A DNA stretch of 64,000 bases, from NCBI RefSeq assembly GCF_003350925.1, contig NZ_KZ857186.1, positions 1-64,000 of the forward strand. Reading direction: 5' to 3'. The DNA is from Dyella tabacisoli. GTDB lineage: Bacteria > Pseudomonadota > Gammaproteobacteria > Xanthomonadales > Rhodanobacteraceae. Position 1 is the stretch's first letter. Every line of letters begins with the position of its first letter. This document shows, in pieces, positions 52,701 to 63,722 of the stretch. Below the pieces are notes generated by a model. The model did no database searches. It was not told where the DNA came from and worked only from the letters and a program-made list of their open reading frames with translations. Both the position numbers and the translations under genes were made by a program.

Positions 52701-53480
52701 CTTTAACACCCTTTGCAAAGTCATAGTAATCGTCAAATTTATGTGACGGAACGTGCCTGACTCCTTCCATCGAATTGATCCGTAAAAACCCGCCTTTAAC
52801 ACGTTCATTCATATAGGTGAAAATCAAACTGACATATCGATGAAGAAGGCTTATTCATCATTATTTATATTGCGCGAACAAGACCATCAGCCGGACTTTG
52901 CAGCACCTCTTAAAGGGGCGCGCAGATGACTTACCAGGCCACATTGCCCGAGCTGAACGCCTGAACCATTCACGGCCGTATCGCACATGGGGACGCTGTC
53001 GATACGCAGGCACGCTTTAAATAAACCGTGCTCGCAAGCAACGCTTGCCTGATGCCCGCAATAAGATCGAAAGCAGCGTGACGCCAAAGTGAAGCGTTAA
53101 CAGCAAACGATCTATTTACAAATACCCATTACCTTGCACCAGTGCAGACAACTGCATAAGCGAGCGCAGCTTATCAGGGCAAAGTTATAAAAAATGTGTC
53201 GCACATGCCAAGCAATTACCAAATTTTGGTTAATTCGTCATCGTTCATACCATTCGTTTGACGATCGCATGAAAAGGCCGTGAACAAAACGTCCATCCGC
53301 AAACACCCGTTAAGTTATATAAAATAATTAACCGCAGATAAGCAGATTAAATTATTAATCATTACCCTTGCCATGCCGCTGACGGCCGGACTGCATTCCG
53401 GCGACCGCCAGAACGCACGAAAGGGCCGACCCGACGAATCGGGCGACCCAAGCGATAGCGATCAAGTTATATAAGGCATG
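52701..53480. other. AT-rich non-coding spacer between the LuxR-type regulator and the phenazine locus
   Basis: No credible gene. The part from about 53100 to 53360 is markedly AT-rich (TTATAAAAAATG, TTATATAAAATAATTAACC, AAATTATTAATCATTA), unlike the GC-rich rest of the window. It could hold the regulator's promoter, mark a horizontal-transfer boundary, or encode a small RNA I cannot recognise. Confidence 0.5.
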
Positions 53481-53510
53481 GATGACGCCCGGCCGATGCC
53501 GGGCGCCATC
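53481..53510 (-). terminator. Hairpin at the end of the phenazine tailoring operon
   Basis: GATGACGCCCGGC / GCCGGGCGCCATC form a 13-bp stem with one wobble and a CGAT loop, 10 bp after the stop at 53521. No T-run follows on the minus strand. Confidence 0.65.
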
Positions 53511-53520
53511 ATTGCAGCAC

Positions 53521-55146
53521 TTAAGCAACCATCGACGAAGGTTTGCTGTCCATAACAAAACCGTCATAGTCGGCGTCGGCTATTTCGCGCAGCCTTTGGC
53601 GATACGCACCGAGCCCGCCAAAGTAGAACAGCACCCTATTGCTCTTGCCGGGGATGTTCGCGCCAAAGATCCAGGATTTGACCTGCGGGAAAAGCGTGTA
53701 ATTGGCAATTTCCTTGCAGGTGGCAGTCCATTCGTCCTCGGCACTCCGAGTGGCCTCGATCAAAGACTTGGACCCGCTCTCGGCCGCCCCGATCATCTCG
53801 GCAACCCATTCGACCTGAGTCTCGATGCCCGCCGCCAAGTTGCTGAAGACGCTGTTGGGACCGAGGATCATCAGCAAGTTCGGAAACCCGGAGGTGGCGA
53901 TGCCCAGGTAACTGCTCGGCTCATCCTTCCAGTGCTGCTGCAAACTCTCGCCACGCCGGCCGCGAATGTCCATCTGTCCATAGCTGCCCTCGACACATTC
54001 GAATCCGGTGGCGCATACCAGGACATCCAACTCGTGCTCGACACCGTCCTCGGTAATCACCCCGTTCGGCGTCATCTCCTTGATCGGATTCTCCTTCAGG
54101 CTGACCAGGGTCACGTTATCGCGGTTGTAGGTCTCGTAATAGCCGTTGATGCACACCGGGCGCTTGGCGTAGAGATCCGTCGGCGTCAGCTTTCGCGCGG
54201 TCTCGGTATCTTTCACGATCTCTTTGATCTTGGCGCGGATGAAATCGGCGGCAGCATCATTGGCGGCCGGGTCCACCGCGATGTCGGAGAAGGTGCCGAA
54301 CATAAAGCGGAAGCCGTTGCCGATATCCCAGTGCTCCTGAAACACGCGCTGGCGCTCTTCAGCCGATACGCTCATCGCAGAGACGGCGCCCTCATCGAAA
54401 CCGCAACCGATGCGCGTGGTTCGCAGCTTGTCCCAGATCTGCTCGTAATTAGCCTTGTAGTCGGCCACATACTCATCGCTGACCCTATCCGGCCCGGCCG
54501 GGACGCAGTACTGCGCCGAGCGTTGGAATACCGTCAATTGCTTGACCGTTTTCGCCGCCGCGCAGATGAACTGGACGCCAGTGGACCCGGTACCGATGAT
54601 GCCTACGCGCTTGCCCTCCAGCTTGAGATCCGCGGGCCAGCCGCTGGTGTGTACCAGCTCGCCGCGAAATGTCTCCCGCCCCTTGATCTCCGGGTAGTTG
54701 GTCTTCGACAGCACACCCACCGCGCTGACCACGTAGCGCGCGGTGAATACCTCGCCTTTATCCGTGGTCAGGGTCCAAATATGGCGAGCATCGTCGAATA
54801 CCACCGAATGAATGCCGGTATTGAGCTGAATATCCCCACCAAGATGGTGCCGCTCGACAATGGCATTCAGATAAGCACGCATCTCGGGCTGATGGGCGTA
54901 GCGGTTGCGCCAGTCCCAGCCGTCGAATGTTTCCTTGTCGAACGAGTACCGATAGAAAAAGCTCTCGGTGTCCGACCTGGCGCCCGGATACTGATTCCAA
55001 TACCAGGTGCCGCCGACGCCACCGGCCTTATCGAAGGCCCGCACTTTCAAACCAAGCTCATTGCGCAGCTTGTGCAACATATAGATACCGGCGATCCCGG
55101 TGCCGATAACGATGGCGTCGAAGTCGGTCTTTATATTAGTGGCCAC
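53521..55146 (-). CDS. phzNO1: Flavin N-oxygenase of the Baeyer-Villiger type, LaPhzNO1-like
   Basis: A 541-aa class-B flavoprotein monooxygenase. FAD-binding GTGIAG (15-20), the BVMO fingerprint FRGELVHTSGWP (F160-x-G-x3-H-x3-W170-P), and the NADPH-binding GTGSTG (185-190) are all present, as is the late ATGF motif. In the Lysobacter antibioticus phenazine cluster the homologous BVMO-like enzyme LaPhzNO1 oxidises phenazine ring nitrogens to N-oxides; that identity is inferred here from the company of phz genes and the family. GTG at 55146 is chosen because AGGAG lies 7 nt upstream; a TTG at 55185 overlapping the phzS stop is the alternative. Last gene of the tailoring operon. Confidence 0.83.
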   Translation of the reverse strand: MATNIKTDFDAIVIGTGIAGIYMLHKLRNELGLKVRAFDKAGGVGGTWYWNQYPGARSDTESFFYRYSFDKETFDGWDWRNRYAHQPEMRAYLNAIVERHHLGGDIQLNTGIHSVVFDDARHIWTLTTDKGEVFTARYVVSAVGVLSKTNYPEIKGRETFRGELVHTSGWPADLKLEGKRVGIIGTGSTGVQFICAAAKTVKQLTVFQRSAQYCVPAGPDRVSDEYVADYKANYEQIWDKLRTTRIGCGFDEGAVSAMSVSAEERQRVFQEHWDIGNGFRFMFGTFSDIAVDPAANDAAADFIRAKIKEIVKDTETARKLTPTDLYAKRPVCINGYYETYNRDNVTLVSLKENPIKEMTPNGVITEDGVEHELDVLVCATGFECVEGSYGQMDIRGRRGESLQQHWKDEPSSYLGIATSGFPNLLMILGPNSVFSNLAAGIETQVEWVAEMIGAAESGSKSLIEATRSAEDEWTATCKEIANYTLFPQVKSWIFGANIPGKSNRVLFYFGGLGAYRQRLREIADADYDGFVMDSKPSSMVA

Positions 55147-55181
55147 AGCTTGACTCCTTGATGCTCCTTCTCCGCGCCTGG

Positions 55182-56639
<1,458 letters not shown>

Positions 56640-56703
56640 CTACTTAAGCAGCAGAGGCATCGCTTGCCGGAACATTGGATCCGTCGCCAGGCCGCAGCAA
56701 ACG

Positions 56704-57030
56704 TCAGCTATGGATCGAGGCCACCGAATAAACGTGCGGCGTCGCTTTCGCCAGTTCGGCGCTCTTTTGTGCATAAGGCGCGGCGGAAGGGTCCTCACGC
56801 GTTGCCTTGATATCGTCCAAGCTGCGCCATTGAGCATAATTGACGACTCGGGTGCCGTCTTTGCTGGCGAGGATGCTCACCGAAATAAAACCCGGACGCT
56901 TGCGTATTACTTTTTCGACACCTTCATTCAGGACATTAATCAGCTCCTGCTGTTTCGATGGTTCAACATCAAAAACATTAATGAAAGTCACTGTGTCGTC
57001 GGCGCGAATGACTGCTTCCTTCTTTGGCAC
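56704..57030 (-). CDS. Antibiotic-biosynthesis-monooxygenase (ABM) fold protein of the phenazine cluster
   Basis: A 108-aa protein with one dimeric alpha/beta-barrel ABM domain: DDTVTFINVFDVEPSKQQEL, INVLNEGVEKVIRKRPGFIS, VSILASKDGTRVVNYAQWRS. ABM-like proteins occur in phenazine clusters of Lysobacter (LaPhzX) and may act as cofactor-free oxygenases or accessory proteins. GTG at 57030 is the start: AGGAG lies 8 nt upstream and it gives a standard-length domain; the longer frame upstream has none. It lies between phzM and phzS on the same strand. Confidence 0.85.
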   Translation of the reverse strand: MPKKEAVIRADDTVTFINVFDVEPSKQQELINVLNEGVEKVIRKRPGFISVSILASKDGTRVVNYAQWRSLDDIKATREDPSAAPYAQKSAELAKATPHVYSVASIHS

Positions 57031-57292
57031 GATGAATACTCCTACGTGATCGTAAATGTCATACAACAGGTTCACGGCACGCCAGACCCGCTTACGATGC
57101 CGTTCCATGCAAAGTTATTGCGGAGCAATCATCGGCACATCTGTATTTTCTACGATAGATCGGCGGTCTTTGCAGAAAACCATGCATTACGTAAAAGCAA
57201 AAATCATTCCGATGCACCAAGCCATTCGGCGCAGGCATATTCCATGCCCGCGCCGAAAGGTCACTGCATCGCTAACAGCCCCATCACCGATT

Positions 57293-58318
57293 TCAGACCG
57301 GCACTGCCTCCACCACGCTTAGGCCGCTGCTGGTCGGGACAATGCGCGACAGCTCGAATCCAGAGGCATGAAAGAGTGCCTCGAATTCACTGACCGTCCG
57401 TTCACGCGCACCCAACAGTACGAGCATGTGCAGATCCAGCCATTTGCCGAAGAATGGCTCCTCCCCCGGCAGCAACACGAGTTCGACGATCAACAATTTC
57501 GCGTGCGCGGGCATCGCCTCGCGGCAGTGTCGCAGAATAGTCACACTGCGCTCGTCGTCCCAATCGTGCAGCAACAGGGAAAGCACATACGCATCGCCAC
57601 CTGCAGGAACCTTGACGAAGAAATCGCCACCGACCGTACTGCAGCGCTCTGCCACCCCGGCGAGGGCTAATGGCTCTTTCGCGGCGTCGGCCACGTGAGG
57701 CTGATCGAACAAGATTCCGCGTGCGTTCGGCTGGCCGCGCAAAATGGCGGTGAGCAGCGCGCCATAGCCCGCGCCCACATCGACGATCGTGTTGAAAGGC
57801 GAAAAGTCATAGGCGGCTACCACGGCGCCGACAACCTCCTTGCTATAGCCAACCTGCGCCTGGTTGAACACGCGATCGGCCTCGGGATGTTGCGCAAGGT
57901 AACCGAAGTAGCTCATACCAAACTGCTTCTCGAAAGCCGTCCCGCCGGTCTTTACGTTATGCAGAAAATCGCCCCAGGCGCTGTACTGCTCTTCGCCGTG
58001 CATGATCGCCTGCGGCCGCATGGAATCGGGCGTATCGCTGCGCAACAGTGCCGCCAGCGGGGTAAGCGCATAGCTTCCAGGTTGCGCCTCGGTGAAGACG
58101 CCGACGCTTGCCAGCGCTCGCAGCAAACGCTGTAGCAAGGTGGCATCGGTGTGCGTCGCCGCGGCCAGCTCATCGAGGGAGCGCGGCCCGTTATCGAGCA
58201 GGTCGGCCACGCCTAATTTTGCGGCGACATACAGCGCCTGCGTCACCCAATAACCGGTAATCATTTGAAGGAGGGACACGTGCGGCGGAATGGATACCCT
58301 CGGAATATTCTGAGTCAT
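57293..58318 (-). CDS. phzM: PhzM-type SAM-dependent O-methyltransferase
   Basis: A 341-aa methyltransferase. N-terminal helical dimerisation/winged-helix domain (about 10-105: GYWVTQALYVAAKLGVADLL). The C-terminal Rossmann domain has SAM motif IVDVGAGYGALLTAIL, and the catalytic-base region is LSLLLHDWDDERSV (LHxWxD), as in plant-type O-methyltransferases. In myxin-type clusters the homologue O-methylates a hydroxyphenazine; PhzM of P. aeruginosa instead N-methylates, so O- versus N-specificity is an inference. ATG at 58318 with CAGGAG 6 nt upstream. First gene of the minus-strand tailoring operon. Confidence 0.85.
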   Translation of the reverse strand: MTQNIPRVSIPPHVSLLQMITGYWVTQALYVAAKLGVADLLDNGPRSLDELAAATHTDATLLQRLLRALASVGVFTEAQPGSYALTPLAALLRSDTPDSMRPQAIMHGEEQYSAWGDFLHNVKTGGTAFEKQFGMSYFGYLAQHPEADRVFNQAQVGYSKEVVGAVVAAYDFSPFNTIVDVGAGYGALLTAILRGQPNARGILFDQPHVADAAKEPLALAGVAERCSTVGGDFFVKVPAGGDAYVLSLLLHDWDDERSVTILRHCREAMPAHAKLLIVELVLLPGEEPFFGKWLDLHMLVLLGARERTVSEFEALFHASGFELSRIVPTSSGLSVVEAVPV

Positions 58319-58529
58319 ATGCATCTCCTGGAAAGTGATATTTGAATAGGATGGATGGTGAATGGTGAAGAAAATGTCTCGCCGCTCACCCATCGAAAAT
58401 TACACGGATAACGCTTATTTCGGTTACGTGGTTTCTACGGTTAAACGTCTATTTGCCATCTGATAATTTGAGTCCATCGCCCACAGAAGGTCATGCGCCC
58501 CCACTAGGCAAGAGCCCATTCGGCAGACG

Positions 58530-58546
58530 GTGAATTGAGTATTCAC
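58530..58546. promoter_or_regulatory. Palindrome in the phzM-phzC divergent promoter region
   Basis: Perfect inverted repeat GTGAAT-TGAGT-ATTCAC. It lies in the middle of the 391-bp region between the divergent phzM and phzC genes, a natural place for an operator. It is not a typical 18-20-bp LuxR box. The remaining part of the region shows no gene. Confidence 0.4.
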
Positions 58547-58709
58547 AACCGGCACGGACAACCGCTGGTGGACGAGGCAGACACTCCGTACGGCGCATTC
58601 AGAATCCGCGCCGCTCTGTGCATCGCCCAGATACAGCAGCTCGCAAAACGCGATCGATACGGATTGGTCGCGTCATAGCAACCGAAACTTAACTGGCGAG
58701 ATGATCCCC

Positions 58710-60131
58710 ATGTCCCGATTGTTGACCGTGGTCAGTAACGAGGAAGACTGGTCGCCGCAAAGCTGGCGCCATCGTCCTGCGCAGCAGCAGCCCCAGTACG
58801 AGAATCACGCGGCACTGACGCAGGCCACCGACAAGCTGGCCCGGCTGCCGCCGCTGGTTACCTCCTGGGAAGCACAAGAGCTGAAGAGAGCGCTGGCCGA
58901 AGCACAGGAAGGACGGCGTTTCCTTTTGCATGGCGGGGATTGCGCGGAGAGCTTTGTCGACTGCACCAGCGACATCATCGTCAATCGCCTCAAAGTGCTG
59001 TTGCAGATGAGCCTGGTCTTGGCGCATGGGCTGAAGCAACCTGTGATCCGCGTGGGCAGGTTCGCGGGGCAGTACGCAAAGCCGCGCTCTAACGATCTGG
59101 AGATACGCGACGGCCAGTCTCTGCCTAGCTTTCGCGGCGATATTGTCAACGGACCCGAGTTCGACGAAGCCTCCCGTCGCATCGATCCAGAACGCTTGTT
59201 CGACGCGTATGCACACTCGGCGCTGACTTTGAATTTCACCCGCGCCCTGGTCGACAGCGGCTTCGGCGATCTGCGCCATCCCGAGCACTGGAAGCTGGAC
59301 TGGATCGAACATTCTCCGCGCGCGGTAGAGTATCGACGCGTCGTCGGAGAAATCGCCGATTCGCTACGCCTGATGAAGACCTTGGGCGGCCAGTTCGGCG
59401 ATGGCCATGTAGACGCCGGCTTCTACACATCGCACGAGGCGCTTCTGCTGCACTATGAGGAGGCCTTTGTCCGTCGCGTACCGTACCGGCGCGGCTGGTA
59501 CAACCTGTCCACGCACCTCCCCTGGATCGGCATGCGTACCAGTGCGCTCGACGGTGCGCATGTCGAATTTTTCCGCGGCATCGCCAACCCCATCGCGGTG
59601 AAGGTCGGCCCCACGACAAAGCCCGACGATTTGCTGCGCCTGATCGACGTACTCAATCCCTACGAGGAGCCGGGCCGGCTGACGCTGATTACCCGCATGG
59701 GCAAGAACAATATCGCCGACGCGCTGCCACCGCTGCTGCGTGCGGTGCGGCATGCCGGGCGGCGCGTGCTGTGGGTAGCCGACCCCATGCACGGCAACAC
59801 CGAAAGCACCGGAAACGGCTACAAGACCCGGCGCTTCGACAACATCCGCGACGAGTTGGATCTGGCTTTCAACATCCATGCCGCCGAAGGCACGCGCCTG
59901 GGCGGCGTGCATCTGGAACTGACCGGCGAGGACGTGACCGAATGCCTGGGAGGTGCGCGCGACCTGGCCGAAGCCGACCTCGCCAGAGCCTACAAAACAG
60001 CGGTCGACCCACGCCTCAACTACGAGCAGTCGATGGAGCTTTCCATGCTGATTGTCTCGGCCGGCCGAGCGGCGCCTTCGGACATCCGCTCGACGGTTAA
60101 AAGCATGCACACGATGGGCGGTTCACTTTGA
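58710..60131 (+). CDS. phzC: PhzC-type class II DAHP synthase
   Basis: A 473-aa class II 3-deoxy-D-arabino-heptulosonate-7-phosphate synthase, joining erythrose-4-phosphate and PEP and pushing carbon into the shikimate pathway for phenazine synthesis. Conserved segments: LLHGGDCAESF (metal/PEP site), VIRVGRFAGQYAKPRS, LPWIGMRTS, VKVGPTTKPDDL, ITRMGKNN, WVADPMHGN, and GVHLELTGEDVTECLGG. It is longer than the about 405-aa PhzC of Pseudomonas, closer to standard AroA-II enzymes. ATG 58710 has GGCGAG 9 nt upstream; another ATG at 58701 is in frame. First gene of the core operon. Confidence 0.92.
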   Translation: MSRLLTVVSNEEDWSPQSWRHRPAQQQPQYENHAALTQATDKLARLPPLVTSWEAQELKRALAEAQEGRRFLLHGGDCAESFVDCTSDIIVNRLKVLLQMSLVLAHGLKQPVIRVGRFAGQYAKPRSNDLEIRDGQSLPSFRGDIVNGPEFDEASRRIDPERLFDAYAHSALTLNFTRALVDSGFGDLRHPEHWKLDWIEHSPRAVEYRRVVGEIADSLRLMKTLGGQFGDGHVDAGFYTSHEALLLHYEEAFVRRVPYRRGWYNLSTHLPWIGMRTSALDGAHVEFFRGIANPIAVKVGPTTKPDDLLRLIDVLNPYEEPGRLTLITRMGKNNIADALPPLLRAVRHAGRRVLWVADPMHGNTESTGNGYKTRRFDNIRDELDLAFNIHAAEGTRLGGVHLELTGEDVTECLGGARDLAEADLARAYKTAVDPRLNYEQSMELSMLIVSAGRAAPSDIRSTVKSMHTMGGSL

Positions 60132-60194
60132 GTTGAAAGCGAACAGCGGTGCCCGCCGCGATGGAGCAATAAACCCACGACCATGGAATCAACT

Positions 60195-60821
60195 ATGACG
60201 GGAATTCCCAAAATCCAGCCTTACGCCATGCCGACCTCCGCACAACTGCCGGCCAACATAGCGGGCTGGAAGATCGAACCGCATCGGGCGGTGCTGCTTC
60301 TGCACGACATGCAGCGCTACTTTGTTCGCCAGATCCCCACCGAGGGCCTCGGCGCTGTCCTGGTGAGAAATGCCGCCGCCATCCGCGAGCGTTGTATCTC
60401 GCTCGGCATCCCCGTGGCCTTCACCGCGCAGCCGGGCGGCATGACCACGGCTCAGCGCGGCCTGCTGAAAGATTTCTGGGGAAGCGGCATGCAGGTAGAC
60501 CCAGCCGACCGAAACGTCGTGGACGAGCTGGCGCCCCATAAAAATGATTGGTCGCTGACAAAATGGCGCTATAGCGCGTTCTGGAATTCCGACCTGCTCA
60601 AGCGCATGCGCGATGCCGGGCGCGATCAGCTCATCATCTCTGGCGTCTATGCCCATATCGGCGTCTTGATGACGGCGGTCGAGGCTTTCTCCAATGACAT
60701 CGAAACCTTTGTCGTGGCCGATGCCGTCGCCGACTTTTCGCTGGATCGGCACCTCATGGCACTGGAGTACGCGGCGCGTTGCTGTGCCGTCGTCGTAACC
60801 ACCAAGGAGATCGCGGCATGA
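60195..60821 (+). CDS. phzD: Phenazine biosynthesis isochorismatase PhzD
   Basis: A 208-aa isochorismatase-fold enzyme that hydrolyses ADIC (2-amino-2-deoxyisochorismate) to DHHA (trans-2,3-dihydro-3-hydroxyanthranilate). The active-site Asp is D38 in [10 protein letters not shown] and the Lys is in LTKWRYSAF (K123). The sequence runs nearly colinear with Pseudomonas PhzD (MTGIPKI vs MSGIPEI at the N terminus), which decides the start at 60195 over an ATG at 60183. Its stop overlaps the phzE start (ATGA). Confidence 0.96.
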   Translation: MTGIPKIQPYAMPTSAQLPANIAGWKIEPHRAVLLLHDMQRYFVRQIPTEGLGAVLVRNAAAIRERCISLGIPVAFTAQPGGMTTAQRGLLKDFWGSGMQVDPADRNVVDELAPHKNDWSLTKWRYSAFWNSDLLKRMRDAGRDQLIISGVYAHIGVLMTAVEAFSNDIETFVVADAVADFSLDRHLMALEYAARCCAVVVTTKEIAA

Positions 60822-62689
60822 ACGCTTCCCTGTTGCATGACATTGTCGATGGCGAGGCCGGCAAGGGAGCATTTGCCCTGCTGTTTCGCCCGCAGTCCGG
60901 TGCCGAAGACATGCTCGACGTCTTCACCGGCGACATGTCTCAGTTCGACACGCTGGACGCCATCCCCCTTTCTGACGCCGCTGTCGTTGGCGAAGATGTG
61001 CTGGTGCTGGTGCCCTACGCGCAACTGCACGAGCGCGGCTTCGCCTGCATCGACGATGACGAACGCCTGCAGGTCATGACGATCCGCAAGCAACAGCGCA
61101 TAGCTATCGAAGAAGCGCTGCAGGCGATCCCCGATGCCTCGATCGAGTTTTCTGGCGGGGAGTTCGATGTCGATGACGAAGCCTACGGCGCCAAAGTGCG
61201 TCGGATCATCGCCGAGGAAATCGGCCGTGGCGAAGGCTCCAACTTCGTTATCAAGCGCACCTTTTATGCCGATATCACGGCCTACTCCCTACGCGTCGCG
61301 CTGGCCGCGTTTCGTCGCCTGGTGCAAGACGAAGTAGGCGCCTATTGGACCTTTATCGTGCATACCGGGGAGCGCACTTTTATCGGCGCCAGCCCGGAGC
61401 GGCAAGTGACCCTGCGTGATGGCGTGGCGACCATGAACCCCATCAGCGGCACCTACCGATACCCGGCGTCGGGCCCCACCCTTTCCGGCGTCATGGGTTT
61501 TCTTTCCGACGCGAAAGAAAAAGACGAGCTGTACATGGTGGTCGATGAAGAGCTGAAAATGATGGCGCCGTTCTGCCCGCAGGGCGGCAAAGTGATTGGC
61601 CCCTATTTGAAAGAAATGTCCCGGCTCGCGCATACCGAGTACTTCATCGAGGGGCGGACATCGAGCGATCCACGCAAAATTCTCCGCGACACGTTGCTGG
61701 CGCCGACGGTCACCGGCAGCCCGATTGAGAACGCCTGCAGAATCATCGCCCGACATGAGCCCGAAGGCCGTGGCTACTACGGCGGCGTCGCCGCCTTGAT
61801 CGGGCGCGACCCCGCCGGCCAGTTCATGCTCGATTCGGCGATCCTGATCCGCACCGCCGACATCAACGCCCATGGGCGCATGCGCATCGGCGTCGGCGCC
61901 ACCATCGTGCGGCACTCAGACCCCGAATCGGAAGCTGCGGAAACCCGCGCCAAGGCCAAGGCCTTGCTGGCCGCACTAGGCTATGGACGCAAGGCCAAGT
62001 TCGGGCTCGATCCCGGCGTGCAAGCGGCGTTGAAACAGCGCAACGGCGGCATCGCCGATTTCTGGTTGTCCGACGCCGAGGACCGCATTCGGCTGGACCC
62101 GGCATTGCGAGGACGCAAGGTGCTGATGGTCGATGCCGAAGATGCATTCACCGGCATGCTGGCGCAGCAGCTCACCGCGATCGGCCTGGACGTAACCATG
62201 TGCCGCTTCGACGACCCCGCCCTGTTCGAGCGTCACTGGGATCTGGCCGTCTTGGGTCCCGGCCCTGGGGACCCTCGCAATATGGACGATCCACGCATTG
62301 CCAGCCTGCGCCGCGCACTAACCCATCTACTGGCCGAGAAACGAGCTTTCTTCGCGGTGTGCCTGAGTCACCAGATTCTGTGCCTCGAACTGGGCCTGGA
62401 GTTGATCCAGCGCAAATCGCCGAACCAAGGCGTGCAGCAAGAGATCGATTTCTTCGGCGCGCGCGAAGTGGTGGGCTTCTATAACACCTACGTCGCCAGG
62501 TGCGATCGCAGCCAATTCAACCTGCGCGGCAATAGCCTGGTCGAAGTCAGCCGCGACGCCGAGTCGAACGAGGTGCATGCGTTGCGCGGCCCCGGATTCG
62601 CTTCGATCCAATTTCATGCCGAGTCCCTGCTGACCCGCAGCGGGGTGGACATCATTGCTTCCAGCGTGAAACGAGTGCTTGTGACATGA
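60818..62689 (+). CDS. phzE: PhzE, ADIC synthase (chorismate-binding plus glutamine amidotransferase)
   Basis: A 623-aa fusion enzyme converting chorismate and glutamine to ADIC, the first committed phenazine step. The N-terminal anthranilate-synthase-like domain has [39 protein letters not shown] and [11 protein letters not shown]. The C-terminal GATase-1 domain has nucleophile C515 in [18 protein letters not shown] and His/Glu in [14 protein letters not shown] lies 8 nt upstream of the ATG. It overlaps phzD and the next gene by 4 bp each, so three genes are translationally chained. Confidence 0.96.
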   Translation: MNASLLHDIVDGEAGKGAFALLFRPQSGAEDMLDVFTGDMSQFDTLDAIPLSDAAVVGEDVLVLVPYAQLHERGFACIDDDERLQVMTIRKQQRIAIEEALQAIPDASIEFSGGEFDVDDEAYGAKVRRIIAEEIGRGEGSNFVIKRTFYADITAYSLRVALAAFRRLVQDEVGAYWTFIVHTGERTFIGASPERQVTLRDGVATMNPISGTYRYPASGPTLSGVMGFLSDAKEKDELYMVVDEELKMMAPFCPQGGKVIGPYLKEMSRLAHTEYFIEGRTSSDPRKILRDTLLAPTVTGSPIENACRIIARHEPEGRGYYGGVAALIGRDPAGQFMLDSAILIRTADINAHGRMRIGVGATIVRHSDPESEAAETRAKAKALLAALGYGRKAKFGLDPGVQAALKQRNGGIADFWLSDAEDRIRLDPALRGRKVLMVDAEDAFTGMLAQQLTAIGLDVTMCRFDDPALFERHWDLAVLGPGPGDPRNMDDPRIASLRRALTHLLAEKRAFFAVCLSHQILCLELGLELIQRKSPNQGVQQEIDFFGAREVVGFYNTYVARCDRSQFNLRGNSLVEVSRDAESNEVHALRGPGFASIQFHAESLLTRSGVDIIASSVKRVLVT

Positions 62690-63024
62690 AAACGACAATT
62701 AGCTGGTGGAATCTCGATAAATCGACCCAGACGATAGATTCGATGCGCGACTACCTCAGGGAAGAAGGCGTTACCCCCTGGGAGGCCGTGCGCGGTTTGC
62801 GCTCGAAATTCTGGATCTCCGACCGCACCAATAATCTTTGGGGGGCGGTAACGGTGTGGGAGTCGGCCGATGCCATGAGCCAGTCACTACCGCCCAATCG
62901 CGCCGCCGAACTTATCGGTTACCCGCCGAGCTTTCGGACCACCTTCGATGTGGAAGTGCTTATCGACGAGCACCACGCCGGGGCATGGCTACCCGGAGAC
63001 GCGCTTGAGCAGGACCGCGCGTGA
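62686..63024 (+). CDS. Small YdhR/ABM-like alpha/beta-barrel protein inserted in the phz core operon
   Basis: A 112-aa protein with no signal peptide: ISWWNLDKSTQTIDSMRDYL, then a strand-helix-strand arrangement (VRGLRSKFWISDRTNNLWG, AVTVWESADAMSQ) like YdhR-type monooxygenase-fold dimers. It is not one of the standard phzA-G genes. It overlaps phzE by 4 bp (ATGA) and precedes phzG by 55 bp, so it is made with the core enzymes. A role in assisting late ring oxidation or stabilising an intermediate is speculation. Confidence 0.65.
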   Translation: MKTTISWWNLDKSTQTIDSMRDYLREEGVTPWEAVRGLRSKFWISDRTNNLWGAVTVWESADAMSQSLPPNRAAELIGYPPSFRTTFDVEVLIDEHHAGAWLPGDALEQDRA

Positions 63025-63079
63025 TGCGCGATCTGCCGCCAGCTACCGCCTATGTGCAAACCCGTACGGAAAAACCACG

Positions 63080-63709
63080 ATGAGCGAATACAGCCTCACG
63101 CAAGTCCCGCGAATGGAAAACTCCATTTTCGATATCCCGCCGGAGCAGCCGATTTCGATTCTGCGCGAGTGGTTCGATCGGGCCGTCAAGGGCCAGGTGC
63201 AAGAACCCGGCGTACTGGCGCTGGCAACCACCGGTACCGACGGCCGCGCCTCCAACCGCATGGTGCATGTGCTCGATATCAGGGAGCACGATCTGATTTT
63301 CACCAGCCACGTGAAAAGCCAGAAAGGGCGCGAGATTGCCTCCAACGGCTGGGCCTCGGGTGTCATGTATTGGCGCGAGACCAAGCAACAGGTGATTGTC
63401 TCCGGCGTTGTCGCACCGCTTTCGAACGCCGAGTCGGACGCGCTCTGGGCGAAACGCCCGACATCCACTTACCCCATGTCGGTGGCCTCTCACCAAAGTG
63501 AGCCGCTGGAAAGCGAACCGGCATTGCGCGCGCAAGCCGAGCAACTGGCCCGCTCGCCTACGCCGCTGGTCAGGCCCGAAGGCTGGGTCGGCTATGGCCT
63601 GCGTCCGTCCATCGTCGAATTCTGGCTGGCCGCACCCGACCGGCTGCATAGCCGCCTGCGCTACGACGCCACCCAGTCGGGCTGGACCAACCGCCGGCTC
63701 CAACCATAG
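63080..63709 (+). CDS. phzG: PhzG, FMN-dependent oxidase of phenazine biosynthesis
   Basis: A 209-aa protein of the pyridoxamine-5'-phosphate-oxidase fold. FMN-contact segments: GRASNRMVHVLDIREHDLIF, FTSHVKSQKGREIASNGWAS, MYWRETKQQVIVSG, and the terminal GWTNRRLQP. PhzG oxidises the condensed tricyclic hexahydro-phenazine carboxylate towards the aromatic product. ATG 63080 gives the family length; its RBS is weak (CGGA). It stands before phzF, the reverse of the Pseudomonas order. Confidence 0.92.
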   Translation: MSEYSLTQVPRMENSIFDIPPEQPISILREWFDRAVKGQVQEPGVLALATTGTDGRASNRMVHVLDIREHDLIFTSHVKSQKGREIASNGWASGVMYWRETKQQVIVSGVVAPLSNAESDALWAKRPTSTYPMSVASHQSEPLESEPALRAQAEQLARSPTPLVRPEGWVGYGLRPSIVEFWLAAPDRLHSRLRYDATQSGWTNRRLQP

Positions 63710-63722
63710 AAATGGAAGCGAT

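Noticed and set aside
53355-53567. 70-aa minus-strand frame after the N-oxygenase gene
   Set aside because: It overlaps the terminal hairpin, has no RBS and starts inside the N-oxygenase coding end.
53482-55161. 559-codon open frame on the plus strand opposite the N-oxygenase gene
   Set aside because: The minus strand carries all flavoprotein motifs; the plus frame shows only His/Arg/Leu-rich composition typical of an antisense shadow in GC-rich DNA.
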